A DNA stretch of 64,000 bases from Paracoccus indicus (lineage in GTDB: Bacteria; Pseudomonadota; Alphaproteobacteria; Rhodobacterales; Rhodobacteraceae), in assembly GCF_003056335.1 (NCBI RefSeq), contig NZ_PYWA01000001.1, forward strand, positions 372,001 to 436,000. The letters run 5' to 3'. Positions within the stretch are counted from its first letter, which is position 1; every line of letters starts with the position of its first letter. Shown here piece by piece: positions 51,682 through 64,000 of this stretch. The notes beneath the pieces are model-generated. The model saw only the letters and a program-made list of their open reading frames with translations. It searched no databases and had not been told where the DNA came from. The translations under genes and the position numbers were made by a program.

Positions 51682-53213
51682 CCCAGACCCATCCCGATAC
51701 CGGCACCCGCTGCCAGCGCCAGAACCGCAACCAGCCACAAGGGCACGGCGGGCTTGGGCTGGACCACGGTCAGCCGGGCTTCCTCGGGGTGGGCGCGTTC
51801 CCACAGCGCCTGTTCGACGATGCGCGGCAGCAGCGGGCCATAGCGGCCGATGGTCTGGGCGACTTCCGACAGGTCATGCAGCGCCGCCTTGGGGCCGATG
51901 CTGCCCTTGATGTAATCCGAGACCACCGGCTTGGCCGCGTCCCAGATGTTCAGCTGCGGGTCCAGCGAACGGGCGACGCCTTCGACCACGACCATGGTGC
52001 GCTGTAGCAGGATCAGTTCGGTCCGCGTGGGCATGCCGAAGCGCTCGGTCACCTCGAACAGATAGGACAGCAGGTTCGCCATGCTGATGCGGCTGGCATC
52101 GGCGCCGAAGATCGGCTCGCCCACGGCGCGCAGGGCGCGGGCAAAGGCGGCCTCGTCCTGGTCGCGGGGGACATAGCCCGCCTCGAAATGGACGCGGGCG
52201 ACCATGCGGTAATCGCGCTGGATGAAGCCATAGATGATCTGGGCATAGACCCGACGGGTGTATTCGTCGATCTCGCCCATGATGCCGAAGTCATAGGCGA
52301 TGATATCGCCATTGGCCGCGACCTTCAGGTTACCGTGGTGCATGTCTGCGTGGAAGAAGCCGTCGCGCAGGGCGTGGGACAGGAACAGCTGCATCACGCG
52401 CCGGGCAAGGTCGGTCGTGTCATGTCCCGCCGCGATCAGCGCCTGCGGATCGCCCATCGGAAGCCCCTCGGCCCAATCGGCGGTCAGCACGCTGCGCGAG
52501 GACCAGGCCCAATGCGGCATGGGGATCTGGAAGCCCGCGTCCTGCGCGGTATTTTCGGCAAATTCCGATGCGGCGGCGGCCTCCAGACGCAGGTCCTGTT
52601 CGCCCATCACGGTATGTTCGAAATGGTTGACCACGTCGCGGGGGCGCAGGCGGCGCGTGCCCGGCGACAGGATCTCGATGATGCGGGCGCCGAAGTGGAA
52701 GGCGTCGATGTCGCGCTTGAAGGCGGCCCCGATGTTGGGGCGGACGACCTTGACCGCGACCTCTTGGCCGGTGTCGCGCAGGCGGGCGCGATGGACCTGC
52801 GCGATCGACGCCGCCGCCACGGGTTCCGAGAACTCCGAAAAGATCTGATCCACGGGCTTGCGCAGCTCCGCCGCGATGGCCTCTTTCGCGATCTCGGTCG
52901 GGAAGGGCGGCAGGCGGTCCTGCAGCATCCGCAGCTGGCCCGCCAGTTCCGGCCCCACCACGTCGGCGCGGGTCGAAAGGATCTGCCCGAACTTGATATA
53001 GGCCGGCCCCAAGGCGGTGATCGCCCGGGTGATCGGCGGCAGGTTCGGATCGCCCTTGTAGCCGAGCCAGCGGAACGGCCAGCCCAGCACCCTTGCGGCG
53101 ACGCGCAGCCGGACGGGGGCTTCGACCGCGTCGAGCACGGCCTCCATCGCGCCGGTGCGCTCGAAGGTGGCGCCCGTGCGGATCAGGCGCAGGATGTTGT
53201 GGGGGCCGCGCAT
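51678..53213 (-). CDS. ubiB: Ubiquinone biosynthesis regulatory kinase-like protein UbiB
   Basis: UbiB is an atypical ABC1/ADCK kinase-like ATPase needed for ubiquinone synthesis at the inner membrane. The 511-aa sequence has the KxGQ motif in LGPAYIKFGQILSTRADVVG (residues about 68-87), the AAxxA loop VAAASIAQVHRARL, HADMHHGNLKV and AYDFGIMGEI. A C-terminal hydrophobic helix (LWLVAVLALAAGAGIGMG) anchors it. It follows ubiE on the minus strand after four bases. Confidence 0.95.
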   Translation of the reverse strand: MRGPHNILRLIRTGATFERTGAMEAVLDAVEAPVRLRVAARVLGWPFRWLGYKGDPNLPPITRAITALGPAYIKFGQILSTRADVVGPELAGQLRMLQDRLPPFPTEIAKEAIAAELRKPVDQIFSEFSEPVAAASIAQVHRARLRDTGQEVAVKVVRPNIGAAFKRDIDAFHFGARIIEILSPGTRRLRPRDVVNHFEHTVMGEQDLRLEAAAASEFAENTAQDAGFQIPMPHWAWSSRSVLTADWAEGLPMGDPQALIAAGHDTTDLARRVMQLFLSHALRDGFFHADMHHGNLKVAANGDIIAYDFGIMGEIDEYTRRVYAQIIYGFIQRDYRMVARVHFEAGYVPRDQDEAAFARALRAVGEPIFGADASRISMANLLSYLFEVTERFGMPTRTELILLQRTMVVVEGVARSLDPQLNIWDAAKPVVSDYIKGSIGPKAALHDLSEVAQTIGRYGPLLPRIVEQALWERAHPEEARLTVVQPKPAVPLWLVAVLALAAGAGIGMGLG

Positions 53214-53217
53214 GGGG

Positions 53218-53964
53218 TTACAACTTCCAGCCGGAATGCAGGGCAGCGATGCCCATGGAAAGGTTGCGGTATTGCACCCGCCCGAAGCCCGCGTCGCGGA
53301 TCATCTGGGCGAAGGTTTCCTGATCGGGGAAGCGCCGGATCGATTCGACCAGATATTGATAGCTGTCACGATCGCCCGTCACCGCCTTGCCCATCGCCGG
53401 GATGACGTTGAAGCTGTAACGGTCATAGGCCCATTGCATCGCCGGCACCGGGATCTGGCTGAATTCCAGCACCATCAGGCGACCGCCGGGCTTCAGCACG
53501 CGATACGCCTCGGCCAAGGCATCTGGGATGCGGGTCACGTTGCGGATGCCGAAACTGATCGTATAGCGGTCGAAGGTGCCGTCCGCGAAGGGCAGCGCCA
53601 TGGCATCGCCCGTGACCCAGGACAGGCGGTCGGCCTTGTCCACGGCATCTGCACGCTTGCGCCCCTCGACCAGCATGGATTCGGTCATGTCGCAGACCGT
53701 CACCCGCCCCCCCGGCGCGCGGTCCAGAAAGCGGAAGGCCACGTCGCCCGTGCCGCCCGCCACGTCCAGCAGGTGCTGGCCGTCGCGCGGTGCCAGCCAA
53801 TCCATCAAGGATGTCTTCCAGATGCGGTGGATGCCCACGCTCATCAGATCGTTCATCACGTCGTATTTCGACGCGACGCTGGAAAACACCTCGTGGACCA
53901 TTCCGGCCTTGGCGTTTTCGTCCACGGTCTGGAAACCGAAATGTGTCGTCTTTGAATCCGTCAT
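53218..53964 (-). CDS. ubiE: Ubiquinone/menaquinone methyltransferase UbiE
   Basis: UbiE adds the C-methyl group during ubiquinone synthesis. The 248-aa protein shows the family features [23 protein letters not shown] in part, [17 protein letters not shown], the SAM loop [16 protein letters not shown] and [26 protein letters not shown] in part. ATG 53964 is preferred over GTG 53967. It leads a ubiE-ubiB unit and diverges from mutM across 101 bases. Confidence 0.96.
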   Translation of the reverse strand: MTDSKTTHFGFQTVDENAKAGMVHEVFSSVASKYDVMNDLMSVGIHRIWKTSLMDWLAPRDGQHLLDVAGGTGDVAFRFLDRAPGGRVTVCDMTESMLVEGRKRADAVDKADRLSWVTGDAMALPFADGTFDRYTISFGIRNVTRIPDALAEAYRVLKPGGRLMVLEFSQIPVPAMQWAYDRYSFNVIPAMGKAVTGDRDSYQYLVESIRRFPDQETFAQMIRDAGFGRVQYRNLSMGIAALHSGWKL

Positions 53965-54065
53965 CACGCTTGCCGTTTACCTGTTCCATCGCCAGATAAG
54001 TCCGGCCAGCCGCTGGCACAATGACCGCGATGCGCCACGGGTGCAATGCGACGAAAGGAACCTGC

Positions 54066-54911
54066 GTGCCCGAACTGCCCGAAGTCGAGACCGTCCGCCG
54101 TGGCCTGCTGCCCCATCTGGAGGGTGCCCGCATCGCCCGCGCCGAGGTCCGCCGCCCCGATCTGCGCTGGCCGATGCCGCCCGACCTGGTGCAGGTGATG
54201 ACCGGCGCCACCGTGACCGCATTGCGGCGTCGGTCGAAATACCTGCTGGCCGATCTGGACCGCGGCGGCAGCGTGCTGTGGCATCTGGGCATGTCGGGCC
54301 GGATGCTGGTCGAAGGGGCGGGCTTGGCCGGTTTCCACCGCGATCCGGGCATCATCGCGCGCCACGATCACGTCGTGCTGACCACGGATGCAGGCACCAC
54401 CATCACCTTCAACGACGCGCGCCGCTTCGGCATGGTCGATCTGATCCGCGAGGGGGAATCGCACCCCCTGCTGGACCACCTGGGGCCGGAACCCTTCGAT
54501 CCGCTCTTCACCCCCGAATACCTTGCTGCGCGTCTGGCGGGCCGTCGCCTGCCGATCAAGCAGGCGCTGCTGGATCAGCGCATCGTGGCGGGCCTGGGCA
54601 ACATCTATGTCAGCGAATCCCTGTGGCGGGCGGGGATCGATCCGCGCCGCGCCTCGGGGCGGATCGGGGCGGCGCGGCTGGCGGCGCTGGTCGGTCATAT
54701 CCGCGACGTCCTGTCGGATGCCATCGCGGCGGGCGGTTCGTCCCTGCGCGACCACCGTCAGGCCAGCGGCGAGCTGGGCTATTTCCAGCACAGCTTCCGC
54801 ACCTATGACCGCGAAGGCCAGCCCTGTCTGCGGGACGGATGCGCGGGCACCATCCGCCGGATCGTGCAGTCGGGGCGGTCCAGTTTCTATTGCCCGGCCT
54901 GCCAGCGCTGA
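54066..54911 (+). CDS. mutM: Formamidopyrimidine-DNA glycosylase MutM (Fpg)
   Basis: MutM removes 8-oxoguanine and ring-opened purines and cuts the abasic strand. The 281-aa protein starts [13 protein letters not shown] after the initiator, with catalytic Pro and Glu at positions 2 and 3, has [16 protein letters not shown], and ends in a zinc finger (PCLRDGCAG and FYCPACQR). The first cysteine pair is spaced Cx4C, a form known in related bacteria. The GTG start is fixed by the need for a Pro at position 2; AAGGA lies upstream. Confidence 0.96.
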   Translation: MPELPEVETVRRGLLPHLEGARIARAEVRRPDLRWPMPPDLVQVMTGATVTALRRRSKYLLADLDRGGSVLWHLGMSGRMLVEGAGLAGFHRDPGIIARHDHVVLTTDAGTTITFNDARRFGMVDLIREGESHPLLDHLGPEPFDPLFTPEYLAARLAGRRLPIKQALLDQRIVAGLGNIYVSESLWRAGIDPRRASGRIGAARLAALVGHIRDVLSDAIAAGGSSLRDHRQASGELGYFQHSFRTYDREGQPCLRDGCAGTIRRIVQSGRSSFYCPACQR

Positions 54912-54981
54912 ACGCTTGGATTTCCGGCGGGCAAGCTGATAGGACTTGTGCCAATGCAAATTGGCAACGAGGTCCAAGCCC

Positions 54982-55758
54982 ATGGCTTTTGAAACCATCA
55001 TCGTGGAGATCGAGGACGAGGTCGCCCTGATCCGGCTGAACCGTCCCGAGGCGCTGAACGCGCTGAATGCCACGCTTCTGGACGAGCTGTCTTCCGCCTT
55101 GGCCGAGGCCGACCGCAACGACAAGGTGCGCTGCATCGTCCTGACCGGCAGCGAGAAGGCTTTCGCCGCAGGCGCCGACATCAAGGAAATGTCAACGAAA
55201 TCCTTCGTCGAGGTCTATGAACAGGACCTCTTCGGCGCCCAGATCGAAAAGATCACCCGCGTGCGCAAGCCGATCATCGCCGCCGTCAGCGGCTATGCCC
55301 TGGGCGGCGGCTGCGAGCTGGCCATGGTCTGCGACTTCATCATCTGCGCCGAAAACGCCAAGTTCGGCCAGCCCGAGATCAACCTGGGCGTCTGCGCGGG
55401 CATCGGCGGCACGCAGCGCCTGACGCGATTCGTCGGCAAGTCCAAGGCCATGGACATGAACCTGACCGGCCGCTTCATGGATGCCGCCGAGGCCGAGCGT
55501 TCGGGGCTGGTCAGCCGCGTGGTGCCCACCCCCAAGCTGATTCCCGAGGCCCTGACTGCCGCCCGCAAGATCGCCGAGAAATCCCAGGTCGCGGTCAAGA
55601 CGGTCAAGGAATCGGTCAACCGCGCCTATGAGACCACCCTGGCCGAGGGTCTGCTGTTCGAACGCCGCGCCTTCCATGCGCTGTTTGCGACCGAGGATCA
55701 GAAGGAAGGCATGGCCGCCTTCCTGGAAAAACGCGAAGCCCAGTTCCGCGACCGCTGA
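54982..55758 (+). CDS. Enoyl-CoA hydratase
   Basis: A 258-aa crotonase that hydrates 2-enoyl-CoA in beta-oxidation. The oxyanion-hole and catalytic segments are IALRL-type strand [23 protein letters not shown], the first glutamate in [12 protein letters not shown] and the second in [20 protein letters not shown]. The sequence is close to the short-chain EchA/FadB1 group. ATG 54982 (MAFETIIVE) is preferred over the longer in-frame reading at 54946. It is a single gene. Confidence 0.94.
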   Translation: MAFETIIVEIEDEVALIRLNRPEALNALNATLLDELSSALAEADRNDKVRCIVLTGSEKAFAAGADIKEMSTKSFVEVYEQDLFGAQIEKITRVRKPIIAAVSGYALGGGCELAMVCDFIICAENAKFGQPEINLGVCAGIGGTQRLTRFVGKSKAMDMNLTGRFMDAAEAERSGLVSRVVPTPKLIPEALTAARKIAEKSQVAVKTVKESVNRAYETTLAEGLLFERRAFHALFATEDQKEGMAAFLEKREAQFRDR

Positions 55759-55791
55759 AAAGGGTTTTCTTTTTCCGCCCCATGTCCTATA

Positions 55792-55817
55792 GGCCCACCC
55801 TTACATGCGTGTGGGCC
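55792..55817 (+). other. Hairpin between the hydratase gene and rpsT
   Basis: GGCCCAC (55792-55798) and GTGGGCC (55811-55817) form a perfect seven-pair stem with a 12-base loop, 33 bases past the hydratase stop. No T-tract follows; it may be a weak terminator or part of the rpsT leader. Confidence 0.35.
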
Positions 55818-55912
55818 CGCTTAGGCAAGAATCATGACCGTACCTTCCGGGGTGCGGCGCCATGGGGCTTTTGCGCAATCGAAATGCAACCGACCCGTTA
55901 GGATTCAGACCC

Positions 55913-56182
55913 ATGGCCAATACGCCCCAGTCGAAGAAACGCGCACGCCAGACCGAGCGTCGCACCGACATCAACAAAGCCCGCCGTTCGCGCATCCGCA
56001 CCTACCTGCGCAAGGTCGAGGAAGCCATCGCCAGCGGCAACGTCGACGCCGCCCGCGAAGCCCTCAAGAACGCCCAGCCCGAACTGATGCGCGGCGTCAC
56101 CAAGGGCATCGTGCACAAGAATACTGCATCGCGGAAAGTGTCCCGCTTGGCAGCCCGCGTGAAGGCGCTGCAGACGGCCTGA
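55913..56182 (+). CDS. rpsT: 30S ribosomal protein S20
   Basis: An 89-aa basic protein that binds 16S rRNA early in 30S assembly. [30 protein letters not shown] and [22 protein letters not shown] are typical of S20. ATG 55913 follows AGGA at nine bases; an in-frame start at 55862 is not homologous. A six-pair GC hairpin (GCCCCG/CGGGGC, 56184-56200) lies directly after the stop and could end the message. Its position just before dnaA is common in this family. Confidence 0.97.
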   Translation: MANTPQSKKRARQTERRTDINKARRSRIRTYLRKVEEAIASGNVDAAREALKNAQPELMRGVTKGIVHKNTASRKVSRLAARVKALQTA

Positions 56183-56744
56183 TGCCCCGCCCTTCGGGGC
56201 CGCGGATTATCCAGACATATGGCCATCATAGGCCCATGAAACGACCGATCGGGTGCAAGCTTCGCTTTGCGCCCGATCTGCATTTCTGCACCTGCATAAT
56301 GTAATAAAATCCTTTGATATCAAGGCTGTCAGTTTTTTTGCCTTTGGAGTCAAAGGGCTCGCAGATTCGATTTCACCAAGATGCTGTCAAGCGCATAGTT
56401 CGGTTGCAGCCCTCGTCGCGCTGAGGCTAATTTCCTCCTTGCGATTCACGTCGCTTGGGGGACGGGTCGAACCTCGGGGCCGGCATATGCCGACCATGAA
56501 ATCGACCGGGCGACGAGGTCGGGACAACCGTCCTTCTTCTGCTCTCGGGTTTCTGACTGTCGGCTGCCATCGGCTGTCATGGGATCTGTGTCTGTGAACT
56601 GGAAAAACGGGCTGGCGCCCTTCTCGCGACCGAAGGTTTCGGACGCAGGGGATGCCTGTTTTTCTGCGTCACGGCCCTGGCTGCGTGAACGTTGTCCCGT
56701 CGGATCGCCCGGCGGGATTTGGGGACAGGCACGGGAAACGGAAG
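56183..56744 (+). other. 562-base AT-richer gap upstream of dnaA
   Basis: No convincing gene is found between rpsT and dnaA. The stretch holds a hairpin after rpsT, one DnaA-box-like TTATCCAGA (56207-56215, one mismatch to TTATCCACA), an AT-rich part near 56290-56340 with the palindrome TTGATATCAA (56314-56323), a run of seven T (56333-56339) and the inverted repeat CCTTTG/CAAAGG (56341-56356). It should contain the dnaA promoter. A single imperfect DnaA box is not enough to call an origin here. Confidence 0.5.
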
Positions 56745-58109
56745 ATGATGGACAAGATCTGGGGTCAGGCATGCGCCGAACTGGAAAGCAGCGTTGGGCC
56801 GAACAACTACAACCACTGGATCAAGCCGCTTCGTCTTGCCTCGATCGAGGAAGGCGCCGCGCGGTTCATCAGCCCAACGCGCTTCATCTCGGATTGGGTG
56901 AACCGTCACTTTGCCAAGGAAATCATGGCGGTCCTGAACCGGTCGGGTGAAACGGTCGAGCGGCTGCGCTTCGACGTGGGCAGCGCTGCCGCACGCCCCG
57001 CGGCGCAGGCTGCGGCCCCCGCCGATGTTCCCGCCCAGGCCCCCACGGCGCGCGTCGCCCCCCGCGCCGATCTGGGCGCGCCGCTGGACCCGCGTTATAC
57101 CTTCGGGAATTTCGTCGTCGGCAAGCCGAACGAGCTGGCCCATGCCGCCGCCCGTCGCGTGTCCGAAGGCGGCCCCGTGGGCTTCAATCCGCTGTTCCTC
57201 TATGGCGGCGTGGGTCTGGGCAAGACGCACCTGATGCATGCCATCGCGCATGACTATCAGACGCGCCACCCGAACGCGCAGGTGCTGTATCTCTCGGCCG
57301 AGCAGTTCATGTATCGCTTCGTGCAGGCGCTGCGCGAAAGCACCATCATGGACTTCAAGGGCATGTTCCGGAACGTGAACATGCTGATGGTCGACGACGT
57401 GCAGTTCATCGCCGGCAAGGACAGCACGCAGGAGGAATTCTTCCACACGTTCAACGCGCTGGTCGATCAGGGCAAGCAGATCGTCATCTCCGCCGACCGC
57501 GCCCCCGCCGAAATCAAGGGCCTCGAGGAACGCATCAAGTCGCGCCTGTCCTGCGGTTTGATCGTGGACCTGCACCCGACGACCTATGAACTGCGCTTGG
57601 GCATCCTGCAGTCCAAGACCGCCGTCTTCCGCGCCCAGCAGCCGGACCTGGAAATTGGTGCGGGCGTGCTGGAGTTCCTGGCGCATCGCATCACCACCAA
57701 CGTCCGCGTGCTGGAAGGCGCGCTGCAGCGGCTCTTCGCGCATGCCAGCCTTCTGCGCCGCGAGATCACGCTGGAAGTGGCGCAGGAATGCCTGGCCGAC
57801 ATCCTGCGCACCAATGATCGCAAGATCAACATCGACGACATCCAGCGCAAGGTCGCCGAACATTACAACATCCGCCTGGCCGACATGATGGGTCCGAAGC
57901 GCGCCCGCAACGTCGCCCGGCCCCGTCAGATCGCGATGTATCTGTCGAAACAGCTGACCAGCCGGTCGCTGCCGGAAATCGGTCGCCGTTTCGGCGGGCG
58001 CGATCACACCACCATCATGCACGGCGTCCGCAAGATCGAGGAACTGATCATCGACGACAGCGCCATGTCCGAAGACATCGCCGTCCTCAAGCGGATGCTG
58101 GAGGCGTAA
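56745..58109 (+). CDS. dnaA: Chromosomal replication initiator DnaA
   Basis: DnaA binds the origin and opens it for replication. The 454-aa protein has domain I (WGQACAELESSVGPNNYNHW in part), a short alanine/proline-rich linker at about residues 80-105, the AAA+ domain with Walker A GGVGLGKTHL and Walker B MLMVDDVQFI, and a C-terminal HTH with the DnaA signature GGRDHTTIMHGVRKI. Start is ATG 56745 or the adjacent ATG 56748; a longer in-frame start at 56652 has no homology. It heads dnaA-dnaN-recF-gyrB. Confidence 0.97.
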   Translation: MMDKIWGQACAELESSVGPNNYNHWIKPLRLASIEEGAARFISPTRFISDWVNRHFAKEIMAVLNRSGETVERLRFDVGSAAARPAAQAAAPADVPAQAPTARVAPRADLGAPLDPRYTFGNFVVGKPNELAHAAARRVSEGGPVGFNPLFLYGGVGLGKTHLMHAIAHDYQTRHPNAQVLYLSAEQFMYRFVQALRESTIMDFKGMFRNVNMLMVDDVQFIAGKDSTQEEFFHTFNALVDQGKQIVISADRAPAEIKGLEERIKSRLSCGLIVDLHPTTYELRLGILQSKTAVFRAQQPDLEIGAGVLEFLAHRITTNVRVLEGALQRLFAHASLLRREITLEVAQECLADILRTNDRKINIDDIQRKVAEHYNIRLADMMGPKRARNVARPRQIAMYLSKQLTSRSLPEIGRRFGGRDHTTIMHGVRKIEELIIDDSAMSEDIAVLKRMLEA

Positions 58110-58208
58110 GCGCCCACCCCCTCACGTTATTCTTGTGACCGCCCGCGCGGGCGGTTACACATCAGGTCCGACAAACCGGCCGATGCGCCTGAATGACAGG
58201 GGAAGCTT

Positions 58209-59323
58209 ATGAAATTCTCGATCGAGCGCGCCGTATTGGTCAAGGCCGTATCGCAGGCCCAATCCGTCGTCGAGCGCCGCAACACCATCCCGATCCTGGC
58301 CAACGTGCTGATCGAGGCGACCCCCGAGGGCGTCAGCTTCCGCGCGACCGATCTGGACACCGAGGTGCTGGACCATTCGCCCGCCCAAGTCGAACGCCCC
58401 GGATCGACGACCGTCAGCGCCGTGATGCTGAACGAGATCTCGCGCAAGCTGCCCGACGGGGCGCTGGTGCAGATCAGCTCGGACGATGCGACGGGCCGGC
58501 TGGCGGTTCAGGCCGGGCGGTCCAGCTTCAGCCTTGCGACCCTGCCGCGCGAGGATTTCCCGGTCATGGCGACTAGTGAATACAGCGCCACCTTCACCGC
58601 GCCCGCGAAGGTGCTGCGCCGCCTGTTCGACAAGTCGAAATTCGCCATCTCGACCGAAGAGACGCGCTATTACCTGAACGGCGTCTACATGCATGTCGCC
58701 AAGTCCGAGGATGGCCCGGTCCTGCGCTGCGTGGCCACCGACGGCCACCGCCTGGCGCGCATCGACGCCCCCCTGCCCGCGGGTGCAGACGACATGCCCG
58801 GCGTCATCGTGCCGCGCAAGACCGTCGGCGAATTGCGCAAGCTGCTGGACGAGGATGAGGACGAGATCTCGGTTTCGGTCAGCGAGACGAAGGTGCGCTT
58901 CGCCACCACCACCATCACCCTGACCTCGAAGGTGATCGACGGGACCTTCCCCGACTACAGCCGCGTCATCCCGCAGGGCAACACCCGCAAGCTGGAGGTG
59001 GACGCCACCGATTTCGCCCGCGCCGTCGACCGCGTGGCCACCGTCAGCAGCGAACGGTCGCGCGCCGTCAAGCTGTCGCTGGATGCCGACAAGCTGGTCC
59101 TCTCGGTCAACGCGCCCGATTCCGGCGCCGCCGAGGAAGAGCTGGTCGTGGCCTATGACGCCGATCCGCTGGAGATCGGCTTCAACGCCAAGTACCTGCA
59201 GGAAATCGCCAACCAAGTCGATCGCGACAATGCGGTCTTCCTGTTCAACGGCTCGGGCGATGCGGCCCTGATCCGCGAGGGCAGCGACCTCAGCGCCGTC
59301 TATGTCGTCATGCCGATGCGCGT

Positions 59324-59327
<4 letters not shown>
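58209..59327 (+). CDS. dnaN: DNA polymerase III sliding clamp DnaN
   Basis: The 372-aa beta clamp tethers polymerase III to DNA. It has the three-fold repeated fold, with KFSIERAVLVKAVSQAQSVVERR at the start (in part), RRLFDKSKFAISTEETRYYLNGVY in the middle (in part) and the C-terminal VYVVMPMRV. AGGGGAAGC precedes the ATG. It lies 99 bases after dnaA; the stop overlaps the recF start. Confidence 0.97.
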
Positions 59328-62966
<3,639 letters not shown>

Positions 62967-63058
62967 GCTTTCGCGGACATCTTCTTGTTGCGAATTTGGC
63001 ACGCTCGACGCACCCCATTGGTGCCATGTCGGGCGTGTCCATGCGGTTTGGTTTGCCT

Positions 63059-63072
63059 GAAAGCATGCTTTC
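63059..63072. repeat. 14-base perfect palindrome upstream of the outer-membrane gene
   Basis: GAAAGCATGCTTTC is a perfect palindrome 70 bases before the outer-membrane protein gene, in the 176-base gap after gyrB. It could be an operator or an mRNA hairpin; there is no direct evidence for either. Confidence 0.35.
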
Positions 63073-63142
63073 GTAGTAGATGGTGGGCAATATTTCGCTG
63101 ACGAAGCCCGCAAACGGCATCCCGCAGTTTCAGGAGTTAACC

Positions 63143-63886
63143 ATGAATCTCAAGTCAATGTTCGCGACCTCCACCGCCTTGATCCTGATTGCCGGGGCTT
63201 CGCATGCCGGCGGCGCCGTGGCCCCCGTGGTCGAGGCCGAGCCCATCATGATGGAGCCTGCCCCCGTCGCCAGCGATTGGGCCGGTGCCTATGTCGGTGG
63301 TTCGCTGAACTACACCTTTGGCGCCGACGACGAAATCGGCATCGAGATCCTCGAGGATGGCGAGTCGGTCGCACGCGACACCGATCTGGGCGATGCCAAC
63401 CTCGAAGGTGTCTCGGCAGGGATCCACGCAGGCTATCGCTGGCAGCGCGACAAATGGGTCTATGGCCCCGAACTGGGCATCGAAGCCGGCAGCGTCGACC
63501 ATGAAATCGACATCATGCCCTTCGGCACCGCCGCCACCGCCGAATCCGAGATGAACTACCTGGTCACGCTGGTCATGAAGACCGGCTACGAGGTCATGCC
63601 CGGGACGCTGGTCTATGGCACCTTCGGCGTGGCCCATGGTGATTTCGACTACAACCTGTCGGTCGACGGCATGAAGTATTCCGATGGCTACACCGCCACC
63701 GGCGTTGCCGCAGGTCTGGGCGTCGAGCGCAAGATCAACGACAAGATGTCGGTCTTCGCATCCTACCAGTACCGCGACCTGAGCAAGGAAACCGCCCGCT
63801 TCACCGATGACAACGGCGATGTGGCGGAAACCAAGCCGACGACCGCACACAGCAACATCCGCCTTGGCGTGAACTATCGTTTCTGA
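63143..63886 (+). CDS. Outer-membrane beta-barrel protein (porin-like, OmpA/Omp25 type)
   Basis: A 247-aa exported protein with a signal peptide (MNLKSMFATSTALILIAGAS, cleavage after SHA), a short Pro/Glu linker and an eight-stranded barrel pattern: WAGAYVGGSLNYTFG, GVSAGIHAGYRWQRDKWVYGPEL in part, YLVTLVMKTGYEVMPGTLVYG in part, and the last strand SNIRLGVNYRF ending in Phe, the signal for BAM assembly. Its role in the envelope is unknown. AGGAG precedes ATG 63143, which supports it over the earlier in-frame ATG at 63080. Confidence 0.9.
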   Translation: MNLKSMFATSTALILIAGASHAGGAVAPVVEAEPIMMEPAPVASDWAGAYVGGSLNYTFGADDEIGIEILEDGESVARDTDLGDANLEGVSAGIHAGYRWQRDKWVYGPELGIEAGSVDHEIDIMPFGTAATAESEMNYLVTLVMKTGYEVMPGTLVYGTFGVAHGDFDYNLSVDGMKYSDGYTATGVAAGLGVERKINDKMSVFASYQYRDLSKETARFTDDNGDVAETKPTTAHSNIRLGVNYRF

Positions 63887-63905
63887 TCCGAAGGGATCGC
63901 GAAAC

Positions 63906-63941
63906 AAGGGCCGGCACGCATCACGCGCGCCGACCCTTTTT
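63906..63941 (+). terminator. Intrinsic terminator after the outer-membrane gene
   Basis: AAGGGCCGGC (63906-63915) pairs with GCCGACCCTT (63929-63938) with one mismatch, followed by TTTTT. It lies 20 bases past the stop codon. The last 60 bases of the window show nothing recognisable. Confidence 0.85.
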
Positions 63942-64000
63942 CATGCCCGCCTGCGTGTCTTGGCTGCTCCGACGGGCACCGGGATCGCGCGATGGGCGCA

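Noticed and set aside
56183..56744. Calling this gap the chromosomal origin
   Set aside because: Only one imperfect DnaA box was found and no cluster; many alphaproteobacteria initiate away from dnaA.
63942..64000. Start or end of another gene at the right edge
   Set aside because: The remaining 59 bases are too short to support a coding call in any frame.

Overview
The window is 64 kb of GC-rich DNA with short gene spacing and many 1-4 base gene overlaps. The gene set fits an aerobic, flagellated alphaproteobacterium of the Rhodobacteraceae/Paracoccaceae, most like Paracoccus. The pointers are the aerobic (CobG-type) cobalamin pathway, an aglEFGAK sugar operon, FlaF/FlbT flagellin control, a PQQ operon with its relay proteins, and a dnaA-dnaN-recF-gyrB cluster. 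That assignment is inferred from gene content; no rRNA or tRNA is present to test it. I saw no mobile element, CRISPR array or prophage.

Layout. (1) 1-9.5 kb: cobalamin synthesis, cobN(end)-G-H-I-J, cobK on the opposite strand, cobL-E-M-B, then a cobalamin riboswitch ahead of a cbiM-type permease and cobF. (2) 9.5-10.7 kb: a CAP-domain/RTX secreted protein. (3) 10.9-14.2 kb: carB. (4) 14.4-19.8 kb: flagellar genes (DUF1217 protein, flbT, flaF, flagellin, a small unassigned gene, flgJ, and fliK-flgD divergently). (5) 19.8-24.2 kb: rpe, an atypical SDR, a lone ABC ATPase, and a sulfotransferase/GT90 fusion. (6) 24.3-28.9 kb: tandem glycine riboswitch and gcvT-gcvH-gcvP. (7) 29-35.6 kb: an RTX protein, argC, then DUF779/topoisomerase IB/acetaldehyde dehydrogenase/AcoR-like regulator. 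(8) 35.7-42.0 kb: aglKAGFE for alpha-glucoside uptake and hydrolysis.

(9) 42.1-51.7 kb is a periplasmic quinoprotein support block: a metallohydrolase, pqqABCDE, a SoxYZ-like carrier, then a LuxR-type response regulator, a FIST-domain (NosP-like) sensor, a NahK/ErcS'-like hybrid kinase and two unassigned exported proteins. No quinoprotein dehydrogenase is present, so the enzyme served must lie elsewhere. With the acetaldehyde dehydrogenase of region 7 this suggests PQQ-dependent alcohol oxidation, possibly tuned by nitric oxide. (10) 51.7-55.8 kb: ubiB, ubiE, mutM and an enoyl-CoA hydratase. (11) 55.9-63.9 kb: rpsT, a 560-base AT-richer gap, dnaA-dnaN-recF-gyrB and an outer-membrane beta-barrel protein.

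The most interesting points are the NosP/NahK-like sensing block with its two unknown exported partners, the sulfotransferase-GT90 fusion, the AcoR-like regulator without its AAA+ domain, the terminator between pqqA and pqqB, a terminator-like hairpin in an RTX gene leader, and the palindromic sharing of start or stop codons between opposed genes.
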